A DNA stretch of 64,000 nt. It comes from an uncultured Alistipes sp. (lineage in GTDB: Bacteria; Bacteroidota; Bacteroidia; Bacteroidales; UBA932). Of the stretch, positions 1 through 9,060 are shown one piece after another. Each line of letters begins with the position of its first letter. The stretch's first letter is position 1. A model generated the notes under the pieces. The model saw nothing but the letters and a program-made list of their open reading frames with translations. It made no database searches and had not been told where the DNA came from. The stretch covers positions 124,001 to 188,000 of the forward strand of contig CABMPD010000002.1 in assembly GCA_902388455.1 (NCBI GenBank). The letters are read 5' to 3'. A program made the position numbers and the translations under genes.

Positions 1-416
1 GCATCGAGAAATACGGGATCCGATGACAGTACAGGGGATATCTCCTTGCCCTGACTCAGGTCCACGAGCTCATCGTCTCCGACAGTGATGCCGGCTCTCT
101 GCATCTCGGGGATAATATACCACTGGGAGATGAGATTCTGCCAAGCACTCTCATTGATGGCCTGCATGGCTTCCTCCGATACGGACTGACTGCCTGAAGT
201 GAGCGTATAGATGTTCGTATAATAGTCCACTTGTTGCTGGAACTCATTGTAACTAACCTTCTTACCATCTATTTTACCCACATCGTACTTCGATGAGAAG
301 TAGCTGAGCGTAGTCTCCAATGTGGTCGGATCAATGATAAAAGATAACAGTGCCACTGCAATGAGCACTGTGATAAGAACACCGAGCTTGACTCGAATTT
401 TCTCTAATACTGCCAT
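1..416 (-). CDS. PpiD/SurA-like periplasmic peptidyl-prolyl isomerase, N-terminal part
   Basis: Only the first ~138 codons are in the window; the gene runs off its left edge. The protein starts with a short basic segment and one membrane anchor (about residues 9-27, rich in L, I, V and A). A SurA_N/PpiD_N-like periplasmic region follows, with the pattern GKKVSYNEFQQQV and then an acidic helical stretch. This matches membrane-anchored PpiD, which helps outer-membrane and periplasmic proteins fold after Sec export. The rotamase domain is not visible. It is the last member of a leftward set with lptC and the TPR gene, 56 bp after lptC. The family assignment is from N-terminal architecture only. 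Confidence 0.75.
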   Translation of the reverse strand, partial: MAVLEKIRVKLGVLITVLIAVALLSFIIDPTTLETTLSYFSSKYDVGKIDGKKVSYNEFQQQVDYYTNIYTLTSGSQSVSEEAMQAINESAWQNLISQWYIIPEMQRAGITVGDDELVDLSQGKEISPVLSSDPVFLD

Positions 417-472
417 TTTATTTTAAATTTACAACGTTCTGAAAATAGGGTGCGAAGATAGTAATTTTATTT

Positions 473-1108
473 TTATCTCCGGTATCTCGGACCGATAAAA
501 TTAACGGTATCGACATAAACTCTTTCGGTAGTGTCATTCGAAATTATGCCGTAACCGTCAAACGGTCTAAGGAGCTGGGCATCCCTTGCTCTCTCGTCCG
601 ATTCCATTCCATACCCCTGCATGAAACCCTGTGGAGAATACAGCCGTACATAACAGTCGGTGAATATCCTCTGCCTCTCCCTGTCCCAGTACAGAGTGTC
701 GGTCATGAGCTTCTGACCCTCAAGATAGTTGGTTATCACAACATTTCCATAAGCAGACCATTTCTCGGTGGCTCCGGATACAGTATGCTCAGCCTTATCA
801 GAGACTATTTCTGTCTCCAACAGACCTTCTTCGTTGTACGCCAGAACTTTGAAACCGGACGGGAAAAGCTCCATAGACTCATCCTCCCCCTTCTCATACC
901 GCTCCATCCGTGCAGCTACGAGCCTCATCTGCACCACTCCGTTCTCGGTCTGCGCGGCATCCATATCCATCAGTACCTGAGTAGGAGCATCAGAAATCTG
1001 GTCAGCATCTATGTTCCTGAGTTTGTTGCTGCATGATACAGCAATGGTAGCGGACCAAAGGACCGCTACCATTCTTAAAGCTGTATAATACGTCGTCTTA
1101 AAGGTCAT
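473..1108 (-). CDS. lptC: LPS export ABC transporter periplasmic protein LptC
   Basis: 211 residues, near the usual size of Bacteroidota LptC. It has an N-terminal hydrophobic segment ending in a cysteine (AVSCSNK, about residue 26), so it is probably a lipoprotein. The body is a beta-jellyroll of the LptC/OstA type: alternating beta strands with a pattern like GVVQMRLVAARMERYE and a later strand set containing WSAYGNVVI. LptC receives lipopolysaccharide from the LptBFG transporter and hands it to LptA in the periplasm. The neighbours, a TPR protein, an outer-membrane protein and a PpiD-like foldase, fit an envelope biogenesis block. The stop lies 2 bp before the end of the TPR gene, so the genes are probably cotranscribed. 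Confidence 0.85.
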   Translation of the reverse strand: MTFKTTYYTALRMVAVLWSATIAVSCSNKLRNIDADQISDAPTQVLMDMDAAQTENGVVQMRLVAARMERYEKGEDESMELFPSGFKVLAYNEEGLLETEIVSDKAEHTVSGATEKWSAYGNVVITNYLEGQKLMTDTLYWDRERQRIFTDCYVRLYSPQGFMQGYGMESDERARDAQLLRPFDGYGIISNDTTERVYVDTVNFIGPRYRR

Positions 1109-1110
1109 TA

Positions 1111-2424
1111 TTACTTCTGAGTCCTTACTGTAGTAGACTCGCTAAGTCCGTTGCAATTGACCTGGAAACGGTCACCGTCCACTACATCATACATGAATGC
1201 ATCAGACTGAAGGGGATAGTACTGACGGTATGTGGAAATCTGGCTGTCTGCATCGCCTGCCAGAGAGGAGTCAGCATTCTTGGCCTTTACCATATAATCC
1301 GTAGCTACCCAGAATTGAGCGCGGGACTCAATGGGGTTACCGTCACATTTCACGGTGCTCCAGATGGTTCCGATAAGGTAATATGCCTTGCCGGCCAGTG
1401 TGGAGGACTCTGCTGCTTTCTTGGCGGCAGCTATTGCCTCAGCCTTCCTGTCAAGTTTCGAGAACAGGTAAGTAGCAAGCTCAAAGTTGTATCCGGCATC
1501 GGTCTCGGCATCTGAATCCTCGAATGCGATGGCCTCATTCATGTATTTGACTGCCAGATCACCGCCGTCAGGAAGAGAAGAGTAGAGCTGGAAAAGCAGG
1601 TGGGCTGAGTTGGCAGAGGGATCCACCTTATACAGACCTTCCACAGCCTTGAGGAAAAGATCTTCATCTGTACATCCTGTTGAGGAGAACAGTGTGACAA
1701 TATTGGAAAGGACGGCCTCGTCCTCAGGCTCGGCATCATAGCGGGGCTGGAATACTGCCACCAGGTTCTCACAGCTGGCCACACCGCTGCCTGCGAAGAG
1801 ACTTTCCACATCCGATATGGCGTTGTCAACCATCTTTGAAGGCTTTGCTGCCTTTACCATCTCAAGTGTAGCGATACTCTTCTCGAAAGCTGCAAAAACA
1901 TCAGAATCCATAAGTCTGCCTGACTTGTAGAGCTGGATTGCATAATCCAGATATCTCACGGCAACTGTGGTGGTAGATTTTTCCTTTGCCACGTCCAGTG
2001 CTTCTCCAAGGGCATTATATACTTCCATCTCACTGCCGGTCTCGGCATAATTCATCATGTCCACAGCCTTGTTGGTAACGGCATTGACAGCGTACTTGGG
2101 ATAGTTGTCAATTCTCATCTTGTGAAGCATCATCAGTGTATCGACCAGCTCTTTCTTGCGGATAGGATTATTGCCGAATTTGCGGATATCGCTCCTCATG
2201 ATCTTCATTCCGTCAATAAGCATATTCTGACTGGCTGTGGGAGGGCAGAAATGAATGGCCTTACGCCAGTTGGGAGCAGCGTCTTCCATGTTGTCCTGCT
2301 TCATGTACTGCATGTAGAATGAAAGATACTTGATACATTCGGCGCTGTCAGCTCCGTACCTTCCCTGTCCGAAGGCGATGATAGAAATAAATAATGCTAC
2401 TGTTGCAAATAGAATACGTTTCAT
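1111..2424 (-). CDS. Secreted tetratricopeptide-repeat protein
   Basis: About 437 residues from the ATG at 2424, where a clean signal peptide begins (MKRILFATVALFISIIAFGQ). A longer reading from 2475 would put 17 unlikely residues before it. The mature protein is almost entirely helical, with repeated A/G/Y spacing typical of TPR units, for example around KAVDMMNYAETGSE and KAEAIAAAKKAAESS. It sits between an outer-membrane protein gene and lptC. From memory, this order (coaX, OM protein, TPR, lptC, ppiD) is conserved in Bacteroidales. The specific function is not known; a periplasmic scaffold or assembly role is inferred from the repeats and neighbours. Confidence 0.8.
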   Translation of the reverse strand: MKRILFATVALFISIIAFGQGRYGADSAECIKYLSFYMQYMKQDNMEDAAPNWRKAIHFCPPTASQNMLIDGMKIMRSDIRKFGNNPIRKKELVDTLMMLHKMRIDNYPKYAVNAVTNKAVDMMNYAETGSEMEVYNALGEALDVAKEKSTTTVAVRYLDYAIQLYKSGRLMDSDVFAAFEKSIATLEMVKAAKPSKMVDNAISDVESLFAGSGVASCENLVAVFQPRYDAEPEDEAVLSNIVTLFSSTGCTDEDLFLKAVEGLYKVDPSANSAHLLFQLYSSLPDGGDLAVKYMNEAIAFEDSDAETDAGYNFELATYLFSKLDRKAEAIAAAKKAAESSTLAGKAYYLIGTIWSTVKCDGNPIESRAQFWVATDYMVKAKNADSSLAGDADSQISTYRQYYPLQSDAFMYDVVDGDRFQVNCNGLSESTTVRTQK

Positions 2425-2447
2425 ATGTTTATGATTAATAATTATTG

Positions 2448-3752
2448 TTAGTCGTATCTGTATTTGACAAACCAAATGTCATGAAGATTAATGTTGACAA
2501 TAAAATTAATGTATCTTTCTCTGACCAGATCATGTCTGAGTGTTCCGCGCTGTCCTATATCAACAGCGACGCTTACCGCATTATGCCATCTGTATATAGG
2601 GAATGATGCTCCGAATGTGATTCCGAATGCATTGATCTGATGCCCGTTCACTTTGACATAGGACTGCTCGAAATAGGCTCCGGCCCTGTATGTAACCCTC
2701 TTCATATAGTACCTGATATCATACATATTGGGAGTAAGCTCGAAACCGGCTTTGTAATAGCGGGCCGTCGCAACTCCGAAATTATTCCAGGTACTGTTGT
2801 CGGGAAATACACTGTTATGCCAGTTCTGCTGTATATAGTCCACACCTACAGCCCATTTATTATTTACCCTGTACGACACACCGGCTCCGAATTCATCGGC
2901 GATAGTCAGGTTTGAAGCGCTGATAGCATTGTCATACAATACTGTATCCGCGTTCGAATATGCATATCTGGTAACTTCTCCGCTCATGCGGCTGGCCAGG
3001 CGGTATGTGCCGCCTATGACGAGCTGTGAGTTATTTTTCTTGAAAGGCTGTATGTACTGAATTCCGAATTTACCGGAAAAGCTGTGAACCTTGTAATCCC
3101 ATCCGGTATAGACCGTATTGTAAGCTGAGGATGAGTTGAACAGGATATCATTGTGCTTGTTCATATAGCCGAAATAATATATACCCTGCGCACCTATGGA
3201 AATACGGTCAAAAAACATTACTGACGCACCTGCGAACAACTGGTAAATACTCCCTGTTCCGTACTGCTGATACTTGACGTCTCCCATATCAGCCACTATG
3301 TCGTTGTCCGTCTCCGTGGACTGGAACTTATATCCTACGTCGCTGAACGGAGATATACCTACTACGATAGCGGAGGTCTTGTATATCGGAAACGTAAAGG
3401 CGACATTCTGCATGTTGAAGACATTGTATGCAGCCTTGTTCATACCGTCGTTGAAATAAGAGTTTTTCTGATTGACACCGAAATCAAACATGAATGAGAG
3501 TGTATCCCTGGCGGTAATGGAGGCAGGGTTAGTCAGATTGATTACTCCGTTGTCCCTCATTCCGATGCCTATTCCTCCCATTGCATTGTTGTATGCGGAG
3601 CCCTCATAAGCGATTTTCCCGACACCGAACATAGAGTAAGGTGAATAAGAGCCCAAAGCATCTATCCACTGCCCTTTTAAAGAGTATACCGAGCAGAGCA
3701 TCATAAATGCTGCGGCCAGAACTCTATGTCTGATAACTTTCCCTTTAAACAT
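2448..3752 (-). CDS. Predicted outer-membrane beta-barrel protein (FadL/OmpP1-like)
   Basis: 434 residues with an N-terminal signal sequence, then SYSPYSMFGVGKIAYEG. A glycine/asparagine-rich N-terminal segment (NAMGGIGIGMRDNG, NLTNPAS) is typical of FadL/PorV-like barrels. The rest is alternating amphipathic strands rich in Y, G, N and F and ends in an aromatic-rich strand. This suggests a monomeric barrel in the outer membrane. The N-terminal NPAS motif resembles that of OmpP1/FadL transporters of hydrophobic substrates, but no substrate can be assigned. The 3' end runs past the start of the TPR reading frame's upstream region (2448), so the genes are tightly packed. Its start overlaps the coaX stop by 8 bp. 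Confidence 0.75.
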   Translation of the reverse strand: MFKGKVIRHRVLAAAFMMLCSVYSLKGQWIDALGSYSPYSMFGVGKIAYEGSAYNNAMGGIGIGMRDNGVINLTNPASITARDTLSFMFDFGVNQKNSYFNDGMNKAAYNVFNMQNVAFTFPIYKTSAIVVGISPFSDVGYKFQSTETDNDIVADMGDVKYQQYGTGSIYQLFAGASVMFFDRISIGAQGIYYFGYMNKHNDILFNSSSAYNTVYTGWDYKVHSFSGKFGIQYIQPFKKNNSQLVIGGTYRLASRMSGEVTRYAYSNADTVLYDNAISASNLTIADEFGAGVSYRVNNKWAVGVDYIQQNWHNSVFPDNSTWNNFGVATARYYKAGFELTPNMYDIRYYMKRVTYRAGAYFEQSYVKVNGHQINAFGITFGASFPIYRWHNAVSVAVDIGQRGTLRHDLVRERYINFIVNINLHDIWFVKYRYD

Positions 3753-4467
3753 TTAATTGCGCAATTTTGGACAACCCGGTAAAAACAAGGTTACAAGCTA
3801 CAAATATCGGGGTTTTTAGCTTCTTTGCAAAAAAAAGTGCGTCACCTCCGGTAAAAATAACCGTGCTCCCCGGATTACAGTTAATGTACCGCTCTACCTC
3901 AAACATTATGCCTAAAACAACTCCGTTGTTTATAGCTTCGGCTGTACTCTTACCTTCCTGTCTTAGAGGTATAGAAGGGGAAATTAACGGCAGTCGGCTG
4001 GTATACTGATTGATGGCCCTGAACCTCATGCTTAGTCCCGGGGATATATTGCCGCCTTTGAATACGCCCGTTCCGCTTACAAAATCCACAGTCAGCGCAG
4101 TCCCGAAATCAAAGATGATACAGTCTTTTCCAGGAAAAAGAATATGAGCTCCTAAAGCTGCCGCAATACGGTCCGCACCAAGAGTATCCGGTGTATCGTA
4201 ATCCAGATGCATAGGTATAGGAGTAGCGGCATCCAGACGGATAAACTTACGGCAGTGTTCCTGCATCCAGGCCTCCAGCTCTGAATCACTTCCGGTGACA
4301 GAAGACATGCAGATTACATCAGGATGAAAACCATGAAGCATCTCACATTCCAGCTCCGCACGAAGAGATTCGCGCATCACGCGTTTTACCGACAGGATGC
4401 GCCTCCCGTCCGAGAGCGCTGTCTTGCAGTGAGTGGAGTTTCCTATATCTATGAGTATACTCTTCAT
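3745..4467 (-). CDS. coaX: Type III pantothenate kinase
   Basis: 240 residues, near the normal CoaX length. It shows the ASKHA-type phosphate-1 motif at the N-terminus (LIDIGNSTHCKTAL), the GADR motif near residue 98, the FDFGTALTVDFV phosphate-2 motif, and GGNISPG. CoaX makes the first committed step of coenzyme A synthesis, phosphorylating pantothenate with ATP, and is cytoplasmic. It lies 38 bp after the mfd stop and overlaps the next gene by 8 bp, so translation is probably coupled with the outer-membrane protein gene. The assignment is firm from the motifs. Confidence 0.93.
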   Translation of the reverse strand: MKSILIDIGNSTHCKTALSDGRRILSVKRVMRESLRAELECEMLHGFHPDVICMSSVTGSDSELEAWMQEHCRKFIRLDAATPIPMHLDYDTPDTLGADRIAAALGAHILFPGKDCIIFDFGTALTVDFVSGTGVFKGGNISPGLSMRFRAINQYTSRLPLISPSIPLRQEGKSTAEAINNGVVLGIMFEVERYINCNPGSTVIFTGGDALFFAKKLKTPIFVACNLVFTGLSKIAQLNV

Positions 4468-4505
4468 TCTCCCGGTTGTAAGTCAGAGATGGGCGGCAAA
4501 TATAA

Positions 4506-7500
4506 TTACAATTTCTGTATCAAGTTGTACGCTCCCTCTATTGTTTTAACATTTTTAACAGTAATGTAAAGTTTGTCGTTATTCTCCTTAAGCATATAAC
4601 GTCTTGCATCCTTGTGCTGAATGGTCTTGATAATATCCGAGAAACGGCTGCTGCGGTAGAAAGGGGACATGGAATTTGAGATAAAATACATGACCAGTGT
4701 ATCGTTTTTCAGAACTATCTTCTCAAATCCCCTCTCGCGGGCAGCCATTCTCAGGCGCACCACAAAGACGAGCTGTTTGAATTCTTCGGGAATAGGACCG
4801 AAACGGTCCTCTATATCGGCAATGAAACGCTGCAGGGATGCCTCATCAGAGATAGAATCAAGTTCTTTGTACAGGCGTATTTTCTCTGCGGTGATATTGA
4901 TATAGGTATCCGGAATAAGAATTTCCAGATCAGTATCCACCACGCAGTCTGAAACATATACCTCATCCCCTTCCTTGCGTCCCGGAAGATCGGCTACCGT
5001 ACCCTTGATCTCCTCGAATGCCTCAGACAGAATACGCTGATAGGTCTCGAAGCCCATCTCGGCAATATAACCGCTCTGCTCGGCCCCCAGCATATTGCCC
5101 ATACCTCGGATATCAAGATCGCGCATCGCAATATTGAAGCCGCTTCCAAGATCCGAGAAAGCCTCTATCGCATCCAGCCTTCTGCGCGCATCATCTGAAA
5201 GGGAAGTCATAGGAGGTACTATGAGATAACAGTAGGCCTTGCGGTTGGACCGTCCTACCCTGCCGCGGAGCTGATGCAGGTCACTCAGGCCATAGTTCTG
5301 AGCCTGATTGATAATGATGGTGTTGGTATTGGGAATATCTATGCCGTTCTCGATGATGGTGGTGGCTATCAGCACATCGTAATCTCCAGACATATATTCG
5401 ATTATCTTGTTCTCCAATACCTTCGGCTCCATCTGTCCATGTGCAACACAAGTCTTTACTCCAGGAACTATCCTGCGTATGATATCCTCCACTTCGTAGA
5501 TGTCCTTTACACGGTTGTGAACAAAAAATACCTGACCTCCGCGACTGATTTCCTCATTAATGATGTCTCTTATCGTATCCTCATTGAAATCAATAATTTC
5601 GGTCTGAATAGGAAGTCTGTTCGGCGGTGGTGTATTTATAATCGAAAGGTCACGCGCCCCCAGCAGGGAAAACTGAAGGGTTCTGGGAATAGGAGTCGCT
5701 GTCAGAGTGAGAGTATCTACTGATAATTTCAGATGCCGCAGCGTCTCCTTGGCCGCTACACCGAATTTCTGCTCCTCATCGATAATCAACAGGCCAAGAT
5801 CTTTAAATACTATACTTTTTCCAAGCAGACGATGAGTTCCGACGATAATATCTATTTTACCGTTTTTTAATCTCTCCGTAATATCAGCCACCTCTTTCGG
5901 TGTCCTGAGCCGGCTGATATAGTCAATGTTGCACGGAAAGTTGCGCAGTCTGTCCTTGAAAGTATTATAATGTTGAAGTGCCAGAATAGTAGTCGGTACC
6001 AGTACCGCTACCTGCTTGCTGTCAGCCACGGCCTTGAACGCCGCTCTCATAGCCACCTCCGTCTTGCCGAAACCGACATCTCCGCAGACCAGACGATCCA
6101 TCGGCCAACTGCTCTCCATATCTTTCTTTACAGCCTCTACCGCCTTTATTTGGTCAGGAGTCTCCTCGTATTGGAAAGATGATTCGAATTCCTGCTGAAG
6201 AAATGAGTCCGGACTGAATGCAAAACCCCTGGCAACCCTGCGCTGGGAATAAAGCCGTATCAAATCCTCAGCTATATCTTTAACTTTTGATTTCGCATTA
6301 CTCTTGAGCCTTTCCCAATTTCCGGTTCCCAACTTATTGATTTTAGGTGTTTTCGTAGAATCTCCGGAACGGTACTTGGATATACGGTGCAAACCGTGTA
6401 CAGATACGAAAAGTACATCATTATCCTTGTAAATAAGCTTGATTGCCTCCTGCACTTTTCCATTGATGCGGTTCTTTACCAAACCTCCGAAACGGCCTAT
6501 ACCATGATCTATATGCACTATGTAATCTCCCTCTTTGAAAGAATTTATATCATTCATTGTCAACCGTTCGCTCCTCTCCACGGTCCGTTTCAGACGAATA
6601 CGGCGATATCTGTCAAATATCTGATGATCAGTATACAGGCATATCTTTCCATCATGATCGATGAATCCCTCCTGGATAGTGTATTCCATATAAATGAGAT
6701 TCAAATCGTATGATGAGAAAATATTGCGCAGTCTTTCTATCTGGCTGCGGTTCTCACTCATAATACGTACCGTATATCCGTTCTTACAGCGGGACTTAAT
6801 ATCAGATGCCAGTAATTCGAAATTCTTATTGAACGCAGGCTGAGGAGAAGTGTTGAATTCTACCTCGACATCCGGATGTTCCAATGAATGCAGAGGTGAA
6901 AGATAAACTTTTTTATAACCGGTTACGGAACTGTCCTCCTCCGTGAAAGTATCCAACCCCGAAATCCAAATTACAGAATCTTCCGGAAGAACTTCATAAA
7001 CAGAACATCCTTCATTAATTTCTGTTCCGTCGTTACCATCATGATCAGATATATTCGGATAAATATTCAAAAATTGCAGCTCTTCACCTACCGTATGCTG
7101 AGTATTGACATCGAACATACGTACAGTATCTATCTCATCCCCGAAAAAGTCCAGTCGGTAAGGCTTGTCATTGTTATATGAAAAAAGATCTATGATTCCA
7201 CCCCTCACCGCATATTCACCAGGCCTTGAAACAAAATCAACCCTCGTAAATCCCATTCCATAAAGTTCATCCTGGAATTTCTCAAACGGCAACGTCATTC
7301 CTTTACTTACCCTCAGAACTTCTTTTTCCATCTGTCCCCAATCAGGAATATTTTCTTCCAAAGCTTCTTTATAACCGACTATTATCAGATATTCTCCTTT
7401 ATACGTTCCATCCTTAAAATCAGATAACGCACTCAAAGCAGCTGTTCTCTGAACCTTTGCCGACATATCCTTTGAAGTTCCCTTGACAGTCCTGACATCT

Positions 7501-7751
7501 GTAGAAGGAAAGAAATAAACATTCTCATCTCCTTTTATATTATATAGGTCATTGGCACATCCTGCTGCATCATCCTTTCCTGAAAGTACTATGAGATGTA
7601 CACCACTGTCCACAACTTCAGATATTGCAAATGCTTTAGCAGAAGAATACAAACCTCTGACTTCTATTGTATTGACATCTGAATTTCCTATTGCGTCATG
7701 TAATTTGGCGAGACTTTCACTTTTCAACAATCCATCTATTATCCGGTTCAT
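4506..7751 (-). CDS. mfd: Transcription-repair coupling factor Mfd
   Basis: 1081 residues, slightly shorter than E. coli Mfd (1148) but with the full domain order. A degenerate UvrB-like module is at the N-terminus. The RNA-polymerase-interacting CarD-like domain is around residues 405-475 (GDYIVHIDHGIGRFGG). A RecG-like superfamily 2 translocase follows, with Walker A GDVGFGKTE near residue 557 and the DEEQKFG box near residue 659. The C-terminal TRCF domain is last. Mfd binds RNA polymerase stalled at lesions, pushes it off using ATP and recruits UvrA. The start at 7751 faces the AT-rich spacer before ruvB, and a TAnnTTTG element lies 87-94 bp upstream. Confidence 0.96.
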   Translation of the reverse strand: MNRIIDGLLKSESLAKLHDAIGNSDVNTIEVRGLYSSAKAFAISEVVDSGVHLIVLSGKDDAAGCANDLYNIKGDENVYFFPSTDVRTVKGTSKDMSAKVQRTAALSALSDFKDGTYKGEYLIIVGYKEALEENIPDWGQMEKEVLRVSKGMTLPFEKFQDELYGMGFTRVDFVSRPGEYAVRGGIIDLFSYNNDKPYRLDFFGDEIDTVRMFDVNTQHTVGEELQFLNIYPNISDHDGNDGTEINEGCSVYEVLPEDSVIWISGLDTFTEEDSSVTGYKKVYLSPLHSLEHPDVEVEFNTSPQPAFNKNFELLASDIKSRCKNGYTVRIMSENRSQIERLRNIFSSYDLNLIYMEYTIQEGFIDHDGKICLYTDHQIFDRYRRIRLKRTVERSERLTMNDINSFKEGDYIVHIDHGIGRFGGLVKNRINGKVQEAIKLIYKDNDVLFVSVHGLHRISKYRSGDSTKTPKINKLGTGNWERLKSNAKSKVKDIAEDLIRLYSQRRVARGFAFSPDSFLQQEFESSFQYEETPDQIKAVEAVKKDMESSWPMDRLVCGDVGFGKTEVAMRAAFKAVADSKQVAVLVPTTILALQHYNTFKDRLRNFPCNIDYISRLRTPKEVADITERLKNGKIDIIVGTHRLLGKSIVFKDLGLLIIDEEQKFGVAAKETLRHLKLSVDTLTLTATPIPRTLQFSLLGARDLSIINTPPPNRLPIQTEIIDFNEDTIRDIINEEISRGGQVFFVHNRVKDIYEVEDIIRRIVPGVKTCVAHGQMEPKVLENKIIEYMSGDYDVLIATTIIENGIDIPNTNTIIINQAQNYGLSDLHQLRGRVGRSNRKAYCYLIVPPMTSLSDDARRRLDAIEAFSDLGSGFNIAMRDLDIRGMGNMLGAEQSGYIAEMGFETYQRILSEAFEEIKGTVADLPGRKEGDEVYVSDCVVDTDLEILIPDTYINITAEKIRLYKELDSISDEASLQRFIADIEDRFGPIPEEFKQLVFVVRLRMAARERGFEKIVLKNDTLVMYFISNSMSPFYRSSRFSDIIKTIQHKDARRYMLKENNDKLYITVKNVKTIEGAYNLIQKL

Positions 7752-7837
7752 AACCTTTCGAAAACCCTGTTTATATCTTATGATAATTATTTTTCTTTTT
7801 TTAAAAATTCTGTATATGAAACGTCTTTTTTACATTT

Positions 7838-7845
7838 CAAAATTA
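7838..7845 (-). promoter_or_regulatory. Candidate mfd promoter -7 element
   Basis: On the minus strand the sequence reads TAATTTTG, a match to the Bacteroidota TAnnTTTG -7 element. It lies about 87 bp before the mfd start. No clear TTTG -33 partner is visible in the surrounding A/T runs, so the support is the -7 element alone. Confidence 0.35.
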
Positions 7846-8003
7846 TAGCAAATTAAGTTTTTAAAAATTTTTTAAAAAGTTATCCACACTTTATCATCAT
7901 TGTTTAATTCACGCAACAAAGTTAATTTTATTTACTTTACACCACTTATCAACATATCAACAGACATAAATAACAATCATTTCTTTTTTAAAAAGAGTAA
8001 TAT

Positions 8004-8011
8004 TATATTTG
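8004..8011 (+). promoter_or_regulatory. Candidate ruvB promoter -7 element
   Basis: TATATTTG matches TAnnTTTG and ends 20 bp before the ATG at 8032. If used, the mRNA starts downstream of the longer open frame's start codons. This supports the ATG at 8032 as the true ruvB start. The -33 region is a T-rich stretch without a perfect TTTG. Confidence 0.45.
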
Positions 8012-8031
8012 TGTTCTTGTTTGCAATTGGT

Positions 8032-9060
8032 ATGAAGAACGAAGAATTCGATGCTAGGGCACAAAGTTCGGCCAAAGATAGCGATTTTGAAGGGAAAATA
8101 CGTCCTCAGGATTTCGGAGAATTCTCAGGACAGGACAAAATAATTGAAAATCTGAAGATTTTCGTTAAAGCCGCCATGCTTCGCGGGGAGGCGTTGGATC
8201 ATATTTTACTGCATGGTCCTCCGGGGCTGGGAAAGACCACATTGGCCCATATTGTTACCAACGAGCTGGGAGTTAATATGAAAATAACGTCAGGACCAAT
8301 TCTTGACAAGCCCGGGGATCTGGCCGGACTTCTCACAAGTCTCGATGAGGGGGATGTTCTGTTCATAGATGAAATACATCGTCTTTCTCATGTAGTGGAG
8401 GAGTACCTGTATTCGGCGATGGAGGACTTTACAATAGACATAATGATAGATAAGGGACCCGGGGCGAGGTCCGTTCAGATAGGACTCAACCGTTTTACTC
8501 TGATAGGAGCTACTACCCGCAGTGGTCTTATAACTTCTCCATTGAGAGCCAGGTTCGGTATAACAGCGCATCTGGAGTACTATGATGCTCCTGTACTGCG
8601 TAATATTATCAAGCGCAGCGCAGCAATACTCAATATAGAGATAGAGGAGAAGGCGGCAATGGAGATAGCTCTGAGGAGCCGAGGAACACCACGTATAGCC
8701 AACTCTCTTCTGCGCAGGGTAAGGGATTTCGCGCAAGTCAAGGGTTCTGGATTCATAGATCTCGAGATAGCCTCGTATGCGCTGGATGCATTGAATATAG
8801 ACAAGCGCGGCCTTGATTCTATAGACAACAAGATACTCAATACCATTATTTATAAGTTTAAAGGCGGTCCTGTTGGTCTCGGTACTATAGCTACGGCTAT
8901 AGGGGAGGACCCGGGTACTGTCGAGGAGGTATATGAGCCGTATTTGATAAAGGAGGGTTTCATACACCGGACTCCAAGGGGACGTGAGGCTACGGATCTG
9001 GCATATGCTCATCTTGGAGTTGATAAATATGCACCGGATACACTGTTTCAGGTCTTATGA
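8032..9060 (+). CDS. ruvB: Holliday junction branch migration ATPase RuvB
   Basis: 342 residues from the ATG at 8032, the normal RuvB length. An in-frame ATG at 7900 would add 44 residues encoded by AT-rich promoter DNA and is rejected. It shows RuvB N-terminal signatures ([12 protein letters not shown]), Walker [10 protein letters not shown] near residue 62, Walker B DEIHRL near residue 113, the GATTRSG sensor/arginine-finger region near residue 160, and a C-terminal winged helix. RuvB is the hexameric motor that drives branch migration with RuvA. RuvA is encoded at 24.6-25.2 kb, not next to it. The stop overlaps the next start as ATGA, so ruvB leads the glycan cluster operon. Confidence 0.97.
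   Translation: MKNEEFDARAQSSAKDSDFEGKIRPQDFGEFSGQDKIIENLKIFVKAAMLRGEALDHILLHGPPGLGKTTLAHIVTNELGVNMKITSGPILDKPGDLAGLLTSLDEGDVLFIDEIHRLSHVVEEYLYSAMEDFTIDIMIDKGPGARSVQIGLNRFTLIGATTRSGLITSPLRARFGITAHLEYYDAPVLRNIIKRSAAILNIEIEEKAAMEIALRSRGTPRIANSLLRRVRDFAQVKGSGFIDLEIASYALDALNIDKRGLDSIDNKILNTIIYKFKGGPVGLGTIATAIGEDPGTVEEVYEPYLIKEGFIHRTPRGREATDLAYAHLGVDKYAPDTLFQVL

Larger units (their letters stand above)
7752..8031. other. AT-rich divergent spacer between mfd and ruvB with DnaA-box-like sites
   Basis: A 280 bp gene-free stretch between two genes transcribed away from each other; it is the largest such spacer in the window. It is strongly AT-rich, with several runs of A and T. It contains TTATCCACA at 7880-7888, identical to the consensus DnaA box, and TTATCAACA at 7946-7954, one base off. 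It also holds candidate promoters for both flanking genes. An open frame continues upstream of ruvB through part of it, but the encoded residues have no coding character. A replication-origin role is only a hypothesis. Confidence 0.45.

Noticed and set aside
3745..3752. Possible frameshift or gene fusion at the coaX/outer-membrane protein boundary
   Set aside because: The 8 bp overlap is a normal start/stop overlap, and both proteins have complete ends.
7900..8031. N-terminal extension of RuvB
   Set aside because: The sequence is promoter DNA rich in A/T, and the protein from 8032 already has the normal RuvB length.
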